Source: Mycolicibacterium iranicum (GTDB lineage: Bacteria > Actinomycetota > Actinomycetes > Mycobacteriales > Mycobacteriaceae). From it: a DNA stretch of 64,000 bases. A program made the position numbers and the translations under genes. Positions 8,850-16,393 of this stretch are shown here, one piece after another. Every line of letters begins with the position of its first letter. Position 1 is the stretch's first letter. The DNA is taken from assembly GCF_014190915.1 (NCBI RefSeq), contig NZ_JACHVU010000013.1, forward strand, positions 85,184 to 149,183, given 5' to 3'. The notes below the pieces were generated by a model. It did no database searches, was not told the DNA's origin, and saw only the letters and a list, made by a program, of their open reading frames with translations.

Positions 8850-9075
8850 CGGTTACGGCTGCGTGGCCGTGGGTAAACCTTCGCGGATGACGCGGCCCTT
8901 CGCAAGTGATTCCGCAACGAATTTACATTTCCACAATGGATTCCTTCGCCCAACCGGCCGTTCGGCACGAGAATCCGCGTAAAAAGTCGCGTCGGACCGA
9001 TGCCGGTCCCCACCGGTCGGCATCGCGGTCGGTCGCGTCGTCAAGTGTGTCAGTCGCTTCGCGGCCCGCGAGGCT

Positions 9076-9102
9076 GTTTACGCCCGCGTATACCCGGGGT
9101 AG
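9076..9102 (+). promoter_or_regulatory. Possible SigF/SigB-type promoter of the SRPBCC gene
   Basis: GTTT (9076-9079) and GGGTAG (9097-9102) are separated by 17 nt, close to the mycobacterial SigF pattern GTTT-N15-17-GGGTA. The -10 lies only 10 bp before the ATG at 9113, so the message would have almost no leader. That short distance lowers confidence. Confidence 0.35.
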
Positions 9103-9112
9103 GGAGTAGGGC

Positions 9113-9544
9113 ATGGCGACAGTCGATGTGTCCGTGACGTCCGATCTGAGTCCCGAGCGAGCCTGGAAGCTGGCCTCCGACCTGCAGCGGTTCGACGAAT
9201 GGCTGACCATCTTCGGCGGATGGAAGAGCCCGGTGCCCGCCGAGATCGACGTCGACACCCAGGTGTCGTCCCTGATCAAGGTCAAGGGCTTCCGGAACGT
9301 CATCCACTGGCGGGTCACGCGCTATGACGAGCCCAAGGAGATCGAGCTGGTCGGCAACGGGCGCGGCGGCGTCTGCATCGCCCTGACCCTTCAGGTCGAG
9401 CCCGCCGGAGCAGAAGGTTCGTCGTTCCGCGTCGTGGCCGAGCTCACCGGCGGTCTGCTGTCCACTCCGGTGGGCAACGTCGTCGCCAAGGTCATCAAGG
9501 GTGACGTGAACCGCTCGGTCTGCAACCTGGCCGAACTGCGCTGA
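9113..9544 (+). CDS. SRPBCC-fold protein (Rv0910-like)
   Basis: A 143-residue protein spanning one START/polyketide-cyclase-like fold: MATVDVSVTSDLSPERAWKL starts the first strand and helix, and a C-terminal long helix begins near VGNVVAKVIKGDVNRSV. It resembles the mycobacterial Rv0910 group, which is annotated as the toxin of a type II pair with Rv0909. No antitoxin-like gene lies next to it here, so a toxin role is not supported. The fold normally binds a hydrophobic ligand. Start ATG 9113 with AGGGAG just upstream. Confidence 0.75.
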   Translation: MATVDVSVTSDLSPERAWKLASDLQRFDEWLTIFGGWKSPVPAEIDVDTQVSSLIKVKGFRNVIHWRVTRYDEPKEIELVGNGRGGVCIALTLQVEPAGAEGSSFRVVAELTGGLLSTPVGNVVAKVIKGDVNRSVCNLAELR

Positions 9545-9566
9545 GCGATCCCGCAGGAGGCGCCGG

Positions 9567-11012
9567 TCAGCCCCACTCGTGGTTCATCGCGCGCTGCTCG
9601 CAGCGGGCCTCCTCGGATTCTGTCGCCCGGTGCCGGGGCCGCGATATCGCGATGAGCGTCATGGCCAGCACCGCAGTGCCGGCGCCGGCCAGGAAGATCG
9701 CGGTGAAGCTGCTCTCCAGCGGCACCCCTGATTCCGAGGTGCGCGCCAGCAGCACGGCCACCACCGCGGCAGCCATCGACCCGCCGACCGTTCGGGCGAT
9801 GGCGTTCATGCTCGTGGCGACGCCTGTCTCACCCGCGTCGCTGTCGGCCACGACGAGCGCGGGCAGCGCACCGTACCCGAGGCTGATGTAGGCGTTGGCG
9901 AGGATGTTGGCGACGATGACCTGCCATGGCGAGGCGTGCAGGAAGGCGATCAGCAGGAAGCCGGCGATGCCGACGAGGGCGGCGACGACCAGCACCGGCC
10001 GCGCGCCGAACCGGTCGATGAAGCGACCGCTGATCAATGCGACGACGAATCCGGTGAGTGCCCCGGGCAGCAGGTAGACGACGCTGGCTTCGAGCACGCC
10101 GGCGCCGAAGCCGAACCCCGCGGTCGCGCGCTCCACCTGGACGAACTGGGTGAGTCCCAGGAACGCGAAATACAGCCCCATGCCGACGAAGATGGTCGCG
10201 AGGTTCGTGAACAACATCGACCGTTGCGCCAACATCCGCGTCGAGACCAGCGGCCGTGCGGTGCGTTGTTCCCACCGCCACCAGGCCACCAGCACCGCGA
10301 CACCGCCGACGGCACACGCGAGCGTGCGCGGGGACGACCACCCCCACGCGTTGGCCTGGGTGATCGCGAGCAGCAGGGCCGACAGTCCGACGGCCAGACC
10401 CGCAGCGCCCAGCCAGTCGATCGAACCCGCGGTGCTCCGTGGCCGGTTCGGGACGAGCACCACGACGATCAGGATGACGACGACCGTGAACGCGGTGGTG
10501 AGCCAGAAGACGCGGTGATATCTCGCGTCGCCGTTCATCAGTAGCCCGACGACCACCAGTCCGGTTCCGCCGCCGAAGCCGAGGGTGCCCGAGAGCACCG
10601 ACATGGCCGACACCATGCGCTCCGGCGGGAGCTCTTCGCGCAGGATCGCGATGCAGATCGGGTAGAGGGCGAACGACGCCGCCTGCAGGACGCGCGCGAC
10701 GATCAACAATGCCAGCGACGTGGTGGTCGCGGCCAGCACCGAACCGATCAGGACCACGGCGAGCACGCCGAGAAGCACCCGTCTCTTGCGGTACAGGTCG
10801 GCGAGCCGCCCGATCAGTGGCGTCGCCGCCGCGGCCGCCAGCAGGTTGGCCGTGACCGCCCAGCTGACCCCGACCGGCGAGGCGTCCAACTGCTCGGCGA
10901 TGACGCCCAACACCGGAACCACGGCGGTCTGGAGCACCGCGACCGTCAGCACCACGATGCTGAGCCCGATAACCAGCAGCCGCGGCCGTCGGACCGTCTG
11001 GCGCACGCCCAC
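9567..11012 (-). CDS. MFS transporter, DHA2-like (14 helices)
   Basis: A 481-residue major facilitator. The motif A region is NLLAAAAATPLIGRLADLYRKRR (about residues 52-74), with G-x-L-A-D-x-x-x-R-K/R. A long set of hydrophobic segments consistent with 14 helices extends to a short charged tail. An antiporter-type segment, GFGGGTGLVVVGLLM, is near 147-161. Such proteins usually export drugs or metabolites with proton exchange. Substrate unknown. It lies 22 bp from the convergent SRPBCC gene and is divergent from the NCS1 permease gene. Confidence 0.85.
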   Translation of the reverse strand: MGVRQTVRRPRLLVIGLSIVVLTVAVLQTAVVPVLGVIAEQLDASPVGVSWAVTANLLAAAAATPLIGRLADLYRKRRVLLGVLAVVLIGSVLAATTTSLALLIVARVLQAASFALYPICIAILREELPPERMVSAMSVLSGTLGFGGGTGLVVVGLLMNGDARYHRVFWLTTAFTVVVILIVVVLVPNRPRSTAGSIDWLGAAGLAVGLSALLLAITQANAWGWSSPRTLACAVGGVAVLVAWWRWEQRTARPLVSTRMLAQRSMLFTNLATIFVGMGLYFAFLGLTQFVQVERATAGFGFGAGVLEASVVYLLPGALTGFVVALISGRFIDRFGARPVLVVAALVGIAGFLLIAFLHASPWQVIVANILANAYISLGYGALPALVVADSDAGETGVATSMNAIARTVGGSMAAAVVAVLLARTSESGVPLESSFTAIFLAGAGTAVLAMTLIAISRPRHRATESEEARCEQRAMNHEWG

Positions 11013-11140
11013 TCCTGTCGTCAGCGAAGACCCCCAGTTCGTTAGCTCATCTTCAGTTCTCGTCGATTATGGCGCGTGCGACCTCAGCACAGCCAATCGG
11101 TGAGGGCGCTCCGGGCCGACCCCGCGCACCGTGGTCGAAT

Positions 11141-12520
11141 ATGGCCATGGCGCAACGAACCTCGGATAACGTGTTCAGCGGCCGTCGGCCGTCCGGTGCG
11201 GGCGACCTGTCCGTCGAGACGCACGGCATCGCGCCGATCCCGGAAGCGCACCGCTACGGGACTGCGGGGCGCTTGTTCACCGTGTGGTTCGCCCCGCAGG
11301 TCAACATGACGGGTGTCTTCACCGGAACGCTGGCGATCGTGCTCGGCCTCGGCTTCTGGCTGGGTCTGCTGGCGATGGTGATCGGCACGGTGCTCGGGGC
11401 CCTGGTGGTCGGATACCTGTCGACCTGGGGCCCGCGGACCGGCGCCGGCCAGCTGCCCAACGCGCGCATGGCCTTCGGTGGCACAGTCGTCGTTCCGGCT
11501 GCGCTGCAATGGGTTTCGTCGGTCGCCTGGGACGCGCTGGTCGGGTTGTTCGGCGGCGAGGCGCTGTCGGCGCTCCTCGGTATCCCGTTCTGGTCGGGTG
11601 TGCTGATCGTGCTCGGGGTCCAGGGCGTCGTCGGCTTCTTCGGCTACGAGTTGATCCACCGCCTCCAGGCGGTGCTCACGGTGGTCCTGTTCGTCACGTT
11701 CGTGGTCTTCGCCGTCAAGCTCGTCGGCGGTCACGAGATCGCGGTTCCGGCGACGGCAGCCGGCGCCGACCTCGTCGGGGCGTTCGTGCTGGAGGTGACG
11801 ATCGCGTTCAGCCTGTCCATCTCCTGGGCGACCTATGCCGCCGATTTCAGCAGATACCTGCCCGCCGGGGTGTCGGCGCGCCGCGTCTTCGCCTTCACCA
11901 CCGCGGGTTTGGCGGCCGGCTACGTCTTCGTCCAGGGCGTCGGTATCGCGGCGGCCAGTGTGGTGGGGGAGCACACCGTCGAGGGTGTGCGCGCGGTGAT
12001 GGGTGGCGGTGTGATCGGCGGACTCGCGCTGCTGGTGATCGCGGTGGCCTCCATCGGGTCCGGGGTCATGAACGACTACAGCGGATCCCTGGCCCTGCAG
12101 ACGATCGGTGTCCGGGTGCGCCGCCCTCTGTCCTCGATCATCGTCACAGTCCTGGCCTTCATGCTCATCCTGTGGCTGCACGCCGCCGACACCGCGACGC
12201 GCTTCACCGACGTACTGCTGCTGATCAGTTACTGGATCCCCGCCTTCGTCGCGGTGGTGGTCATCGACTGGCGTATCCGGTCGAAGGGTCGCCCCACCGT
12301 CGATCCCGGCTCGGAGACGACGACGGGCCGCGACGGCCTCGCGGCGCTGGTCGTCTTCCTGGCGGCCTATGCCGTCGCCGTCCCGTTCATGAACACCTCG
12401 CTCATCCAGGGTCCCGTCGCAATGGCATGGCACGGCGCCGACATCGCCTACTTCGTCAACGGACTGGTCGCTGCCGCGCTCTACGGCGGCTATCGCGCTC
12501 TGAGCCGCCGCGGCCGCTGA
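11141..12520 (+). CDS. NCS1-family permease (purine-cytosine permease-like)
   Basis: A 459-residue membrane protein with about 12 helices. The N-terminus is polar (SVETHGIAPIPEAHRYG), then LFTVWFAPQVNMTGVFTGTL, the typical first helix of CodB/FCY2-like NCS1 carriers; NLSISWATYAADFSRYLP-type sequence appears as SLSISWATYAADFSRYLP near residue 230. ATG 11141 is used because the frame further upstream is not family-like; ATG 11147, two codons on, is equally possible. Likely substrate is a nucleobase or related ring compound. It is separate from the allantoin cluster's own NCS1 permease at 52 kb. Confidence 0.8.
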   Translation: MAMAQRTSDNVFSGRRPSGAGDLSVETHGIAPIPEAHRYGTAGRLFTVWFAPQVNMTGVFTGTLAIVLGLGFWLGLLAMVIGTVLGALVVGYLSTWGPRTGAGQLPNARMAFGGTVVVPAALQWVSSVAWDALVGLFGGEALSALLGIPFWSGVLIVLGVQGVVGFFGYELIHRLQAVLTVVLFVTFVVFAVKLVGGHEIAVPATAAGADLVGAFVLEVTIAFSLSISWATYAADFSRYLPAGVSARRVFAFTTAGLAAGYVFVQGVGIAAASVVGEHTVEGVRAVMGGGVIGGLALLVIAVASIGSGVMNDYSGSLALQTIGVRVRRPLSSIIVTVLAFMLILWLHAADTATRFTDVLLLISYWIPAFVAVVVIDWRIRSKGRPTVDPGSETTTGRDGLAALVVFLAAYAVAVPFMNTSLIQGPVAMAWHGADIAYFVNGLVAAALYGGYRALSRRGR

Positions 12521-12543
12521 TTCGTCCGGCGCAGCACGGGGTA

Positions 12544-12578
12544 CTGACACTGCCGCTAGCGTCACAGCTGACACTGCC
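12544..12578 (+). repeat. Two 11-bp direct repeats upstream of the TspO gene
   Basis: CTGACACTGCC occurs at 12544-12554 and again at 12568-12578, 24 bp apart, just before the TspO start. Spacing near two helical turns suggests a possible regulator-binding site, but a chance duplication cannot be excluded. Confidence 0.35.
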
Positions 12579-12611
12579 CGAACAGGCAGCGTCCGCCGGA
12601 AAGGACACCAC

Positions 12612-13094
12612 ATGCGCCCATCCACCCTCGCCAAGACCGCGGCCGGATCATTCGCCGCGGCTGCCGCAGGCGCGCTGGCGACGCGGCCCGCCGTGCAGTC
12701 GCCGTGGTACGGGCGGCTCAAGAAGCCGGGGTTCCAGCCGCCCCGCCAGGCGTTCCCGATCGCGTGGAACATCCTGTACTCCGACATCGCCGGCGTGTCG
12801 GCGTCGACGCTCGACACCCTGTCCGACCGTGGGGACAGCGAGCAGGCACGCGCCTACACCCGGGCGCTCGGCCTGAACCTGGCCCTCAACGCGGGGTGGA
12901 GTTGGGTCTTCTTCAATCGGCGTCAGCTCGGAGCAGCGTCACTGCTGTCGGGCGCGTTGACTGTCAGCAGCGCCGATCTCACCCGCCGCGCCGCCGCAGT
13001 GAATCCCAAGGCCGGCGCAGCACTTTCGCTGTATCCCCTGTGGTGTGCGTTCGCGACGGTGTTGTCGACGCGCATCTGGCAACTGAATCGCTGA
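12612..13094 (+). CDS. TspO/MBR family (tryptophan-rich sensory) membrane protein
   Basis: A 160-residue protein. Residues 32-44 give W-Y-x-x-L-x-K-P-x-x-x-P-P, then FPIAWNILYSDIAG and a WSWVFFNRR segment near residue 100. These are the TspO signatures for porphyrin and cholesterol-like ligand binding in a five-helix bundle. The N-terminus is Ala-rich and hydrophobic. Start ATG 12612 is preceded by GGAAAGGA. The PsiE gene follows after 9 bp, so the two may be co-transcribed. TspO is usually linked to stress and tetrapyrrole homeostasis; the exact ligand is unknown. Confidence 0.85.
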   Translation: MRPSTLAKTAAGSFAAAAAGALATRPAVQSPWYGRLKKPGFQPPRQAFPIAWNILYSDIAGVSASTLDTLSDRGDSEQARAYTRALGLNLALNAGWSWVFFNRRQLGAASLLSGALTVSSADLTRRAAAVNPKAGAALSLYPLWCAFATVLSTRIWQLNR

Positions 13095-13103
13095 GGCACG
13101 CGC

Positions 13104-13622
13104 GTGACCGAGAAGTCGGAGGAGCCCGAAGAGCGTCAGCGCCTGGCCGACCGCATTCTGAGCGCGCTCGAAGACGCGATCTACTGGGCCATCGCGGTGA
13201 TGCTCGTCATCGGTTCCGGTGCGCTGCTGGTGAGTCAGTTCAACACGATGCTGAGGCTGCGCAACACCCCAGCCAACACGATCATGCTGGAGATCCTCGA
13301 CGGACTACTGCTGATCTTCATCTTCGTCGAGCTGCTCTACGCGGTGCGGACATCGCTGCGCTCCCACGAGATCGTCGCCGAACCGTTCCTCATCGTCGGG
13401 ATGCTCGCGGGAATCAAGGAGATCGTCGTGCTGTCGGTCGAGGCCGCGACGCTGCTCGACAAGGGCCCCAACTTCGCGCGCGCCGTCGTGGAGATCGGCG
13501 TGCTCGGGGGTGTGGTTCTCGTCCTGGCGCTGGCGGCGTTCATCCTGCGAGGGCGGCGCCCGGGCCAGGACACGGGAACGAGGGTCAAGGAAGAAGAGTC
13601 CGAGGCCGCCTCGGACCGATAG
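13104..13622 (+). CDS. PsiE-family (phosphate-starvation-inducible) membrane protein
   Basis: A 172-residue protein with a charged N-terminal helix, then four predicted helices: AIYWAIAVMLVIGSGALLV (26-44), LDGLLLIFIFVELLYAV (65-81), EPFLIVGMLAGIKEIVVLSV and VVEIGVLGGVVLVLALAAFIL. A conserved acidic residue sits in helix two and RSHE in the following loop, as in PsiE. The C-terminus is charged. Start is GTG 13104, 9 bp after the TspO stop. Biochemical role unknown across the family. Confidence 0.8.
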   Translation: MTEKSEEPEERQRLADRILSALEDAIYWAIAVMLVIGSGALLVSQFNTMLRLRNTPANTIMLEILDGLLLIFIFVELLYAVRTSLRSHEIVAEPFLIVGMLAGIKEIVVLSVEAATLLDKGPNFARAVVEIGVLGGVVLVLALAAFILRGRRPGQDTGTRVKEEESEAASDR

Positions 13623-13681
13623 TCGGGATGATCGCCGACCCCGGCGCGGCAGCCCGGGCGTCGTCACGGTCTACTGGATGT

Positions 13682-14521
13682 GTGCAGCAGCAACCGAGCG
13701 ACGCCGGCGAGATCGCGGCGCACTTCACCGAATCCGAGGGCGGGTTCACCCCGACGAAATACGCTCAGAGCCATTGGGGCGAGGACCATCTGAATGGTCC
13801 GGCCGTGGTGGGCCTCGCGGCGCGGGTTCTCGAACAGCAGACCGGATCGGCGGAGTTCCTTCCCGCCCGTCTGACGGTCGACCTGTTTCGGGCCGCTCGC
13901 AACGTCCGCACCACCGTGGAGGTTCGCGTGGTCCGTGACGGACGCCGGGTGCGCAGCGCCGAATGCGATGTGGTGCAGGATGATCGGCCTGTCGCGAGGG
14001 CGACCTTGATCCAGTACCGGCCTTCTGCGCCGCCGCCGGGCGAGCTCTGGCACGCGGATCAGGCGTTTCCGGACGCCCCGGGCCCCGACGGCACGATTCT
14101 GCCGTTCGTGGGCAGTGACGACGCAGGCTGGACCCGGTCCCCGGGCGAACACCAGAACGCCTCGCGCAAACGGTTCTACAACGACGGGATCGCTGTCATG
14201 CGGGGCGAGGCGAACTCGCCGTTCGTGCGAGCGGCGATGGTCGCCGAGGCGACAAGCCTGGTGACCAACCTCGGGACGGCCGGTGTCGGTTACATCAACG
14301 GTGACCTGACCGTGGCGCTGTCGCGGCTGCCGGTCGACGAATGGATCGGAATCCAGGCCGACACCCATCACGCCGCCGCGGGCCTGGCCGTCGGCACGGC
14401 CACGCTCTTCGACAGCGCCGGCCCATTCGGCGCCGGGCTCACGACGGCCATCGCCAACCCCGCCGCGCAGATCGACTTCTCCACACGCCGGTTCGGGGTC
14501 GGCGACATCGACTACGAATAG
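13682..14521 (+). CDS. Thioesterase-like (hotdog-fold) protein, TesB-type
   Basis: A 279-residue protein if started at GTG 13682; ATG 13628 would add 18 residues. SEGGFTPTKYAQSHWGEDHLNGPAVVGLAAR (about 14-44) resembles the N-terminal hotdog strand and helix of acyl-CoA thioesterase-like proteins. It continues with DLFRAARNVRTTVEVRVVRDGRRVRSAECDV, the central strand seen in double-hotdog TesB relatives, and GIQADTHHAAAGLAVGTATLFD towards the C-terminus. Mycobacteria carry several such proteins of unknown substrate. It follows the PsiE gene by 60 bp. Confidence 0.7.
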   Translation: MQQQPSDAGEIAAHFTESEGGFTPTKYAQSHWGEDHLNGPAVVGLAARVLEQQTGSAEFLPARLTVDLFRAARNVRTTVEVRVVRDGRRVRSAECDVVQDDRPVARATLIQYRPSAPPPGELWHADQAFPDAPGPDGTILPFVGSDDAGWTRSPGEHQNASRKRFYNDGIAVMRGEANSPFVRAAMVAEATSLVTNLGTAGVGYINGDLTVALSRLPVDEWIGIQADTHHAAAGLAVGTATLFDSAGPFGAGLTTAIANPAAQIDFSTRRFGVGDIDYE

Positions 14522-14573
14522 GGGTCAGCCGGCCGCGGGCGGCTCCGCTGCACAGCGACGTCCAGCGACGTCC

Positions 14574-14879
14574 CTAAATGCACCCGCTGACCGAGACTCG
14601 CCGTCCGATGTTCGCGCACACGCTCACATTCGGCGGTGGTGGGGGCGGTGGCGGCGGTGCCGCGCTGTAATCCTCGGGCAACGGCGCGTACGCCGCGGGC
14701 GGCGGAACCCAGGGTGCGATGGCGTCGGCGACGTTGCCGCACGCGTTGACCGACACATGCCGTCCGCCTACCGAACCGCAGACATCCGCCGACGCGGCCT
14801 GTGGTTGGGACAGCGCGGCCAGACCGAGTGTCACGAGAGAAAACCCGATCGACGCCATGGCCCGCGTGGTCCGCACGAA
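14574..14879 (-). CDS. Small secreted protein with duplicated Cys motif and proline linker
   Basis: A 101-residue protein starting at GTG 14879, which gives a compact signal peptide (VRTTRAMASIGFSLVTLGLA, cleavage likely after SADA-like ASA). ATG 14858 and upstream ATG 14915 are alternatives. The mature chain has two copies of a short motif, DVCGSVGGRHVSVNACGN and SVCANIGRRVSVSGCI, joined by a Pro-rich linker with a run of nine or more prolines. Each copy has a Cys pair about 12 residues apart, suggesting two small disulfide loops. No family recognised; exported in mycobacteria by its look. It is convergent with the thioesterase-like gene. Confidence 0.65.
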   Translation of the reverse strand, partial: FVRTTRAMASIGFSLVTLGLAALSQPQAASADVCGSVGGRHVSVNACGNVADAIAPWVPPPAAYAPLPEDYSAAPPPPPPPPPNVSVCANIGRRVSVSGCI

Positions 14880-15007
14880 GGGGATCGTACCGCTGGGGAC
14901 GCGGACGCGAAGCAAATCGCCGGCCCCGTGACAGCACGCCGTTCCCCCTCGTCAACGGCCTGTTCGGTCCCGCTCGCGCAGCACCGTTCGGTAGTAGTGT
15001 CGCTGCC

Positions 15008-15832
15008 ATGCCCACGGTCACCACCAGCGACGGCGTCGAGGTCTTCTACAAGGACTGGGGATCGGGCCAGCCGATCGTGTTCAGTCACGGCTGGCCGCTG
15101 TCGGCCGACGACTGGGATGCGCAGATGATGTTCTTTCTCGCCCAGGGGTACCGCGTCGTCGCCCACGACCGCCGAGGGCACGGTCGCTCCAGTCAGGTGG
15201 CCGACGGCCACGACATGGACCACTACGCCGACGATCTGGCCGCTGTCGTCGAGCACCTCGACCTCCGCGACGCCATTCACGTCGGCCATTCCACGGGAGG
15301 CGGCGAGGTCGTGCGTTACCTTGCGCGCCACGGCGAGAGCCGTGCGGTCAAGGCGGCGATCATCGCGGCGGTCCCGCCGCTCATGGTGCAGACCGAGACG
15401 AATCCCGGTGGGCTGCCCAAAGCGGCGTTCGACGATTTCCAGCATCAGGTCGCCACGAATCGCGCCGGCTTCTACCGGGATGTTCCGGAGGGCCCGTTCT
15501 ACGGCTTCAACCGCGACGGCGTCGAGCCCGTCGAGGGAATCATCGCCAACTGGTGGCGTCAGGGCATGCAGGGCGGCGCGAAAGCACACTACGACGGCAT
15601 CGTCGCGTTCTCGCAGACCGATTTCACCGACGATCTGACGAAGATCCGGCTTCCGGTGCTGGTGATGCACGGCGACGACGATCAGATCGTGCCGTATGCC
15701 GATGCCGGGCCCCTGTCGGCCGAACTCCTGTCCAACGGAATCCTCAAGACCTACAACGGATTTCCGCATGGCATGCCCACCACGCACGCCGACGTGATCA
15801 ACGCCGACCTCTTGGAGTTCTTCCGCTCCTGA
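15008..15832 (+). CDS. Alpha/beta hydrolase, non-haem chloroperoxidase type
   Basis: A 274-residue protein starting at ATG 15008. The oxyanion segment is FSHGWP (25-30), the nucleophile elbow is G-H-S-T-G-G (Ser95), the acid is in VLVMHGDDDQIVPY (about 225), and His is in the C-terminal FPHGMPTTHADVIN. This order and length match cofactor-free haloperoxidase/arylesterase proteins. In vivo such enzymes are mostly esterases or perhydrolases. Its own promoter should lie between 14880 and 15007, divergent from the small secreted protein gene. Confidence 0.85.
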   Translation: MPTVTTSDGVEVFYKDWGSGQPIVFSHGWPLSADDWDAQMMFFLAQGYRVVAHDRRGHGRSSQVADGHDMDHYADDLAAVVEHLDLRDAIHVGHSTGGGEVVRYLARHGESRAVKAAIIAAVPPLMVQTETNPGGLPKAAFDDFQHQVATNRAGFYRDVPEGPFYGFNRDGVEPVEGIIANWWRQGMQGGAKAHYDGIVAFSQTDFTDDLTKIRLPVLVMHGDDDQIVPYADAGPLSAELLSNGILKTYNGFPHGMPTTHADVINADLLEFFRS

Positions 15833-15894
15833 CGTCTCGTGCCGGGCGCGGGCCGGGTGATGTCTCGGCATATCGGTGATAGTTCTGCATCAGG

Positions 15895-16245
15895 ACTTCG
15901 GTGATGCCGAGCGGAGCCTTTTCGGTGATTGGCGACGAGCCACACTGGCTTTCGCGGAAAATGCGGGCCAGCGCCGCCGTAGAGGGATGTGCTGCAGACC
16001 CATCGCGGGTACCGCTACGGCCTGAGTCTTGACCTCGTTGCTCGATTTCACGCTCGACATCGGTCGCGAGTCCTGGGCTCGAGCACCGCCGCCAGCCCCT
16101 CGGTTTGCGCTCGCCTGGGCAGCACGTAGAACGACTTTCGGGAGATGCCCTGTTCGAGGCAAACGTCGAGACGGCCCGCGGGGCGCGTCATCGGGCCACT
16201 GAGAAATCGCCAGACGCACGACAGGCTCAATGGGTTGATTGACTG
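15895..16245 (-). pseudogene. Decayed IS481-type transposase, N-terminal remnant
   Basis: Minus-strand fragments in different frames join into the N-terminal helix-turn-helix of an IS481-like transposase: INPLSLS, then VVRLAISQWPDDAPRG, then RLDVCLEQGISRKSFYVL, RRAQTEGLAAVLEPRTR, SVKSSNEVKTQAVAV and ALARIFRE. At least three frameshifts separate the pieces, and the catalytic core (DDE) is missing. No terminal repeats or target duplication were found. It sits directly upstream of the 13E12 gene. The rest of 15833-16374 shows no other gene. Confidence 0.65.
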
Positions 16246-16374
16246 CCACGACCGCAGCCTCGGGCCAGAAGTGTTACCAGCAAGGACAACCGAACAGTCG
16301 CCGACGTCCCGCTTCAGAACTGTCAGCGATGTCCTAAGAGAAGACACTTCGATGCTAGCCGACTTGTCGGTGGT

Positions 16375-16390
16375 TCGAACTAGTGTTCGA
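16375..16390 (+). promoter_or_regulatory. LexA (SOS) box at the 13E12 promoter
   Basis: TCGAACTAGTGTTCGA matches the mycobacterial LexA consensus TCGAAC-N4-GTTCGA exactly, as a perfect palindrome in the two half-sites. It lies 3 bp before the ATG at 16394. The embedded TAGTGT (16381-16386) fits a -10 hexamer and would start a leaderless message at about the ATG, so LexA binding would cover the promoter. Confidence 0.85.
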
Positions 16391-16393
16391 TGT

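Noticed and set aside
6227..8890. An 887-codon open frame on the plus strand, antisense to the pot operon
   Set aside because: It mirrors the GC-rich third positions of the strongly supported potA-potD genes on the other strand; its composition (Arg, Val, Gly, Asp-rich, no domain) is that of a shadow frame.
9113..9544. Type II toxin (Rv0910-like) of a toxin-antitoxin pair
   Set aside because: No antitoxin-like gene is adjacent on either side; only the fold family can be supported.
11084..12817. A 577-codon minus-strand frame antisense to the NCS1 permease
   Set aside because: Low-complexity His/Asp/Arg-rich translation with no family; the permease on the plus strand explains the region.
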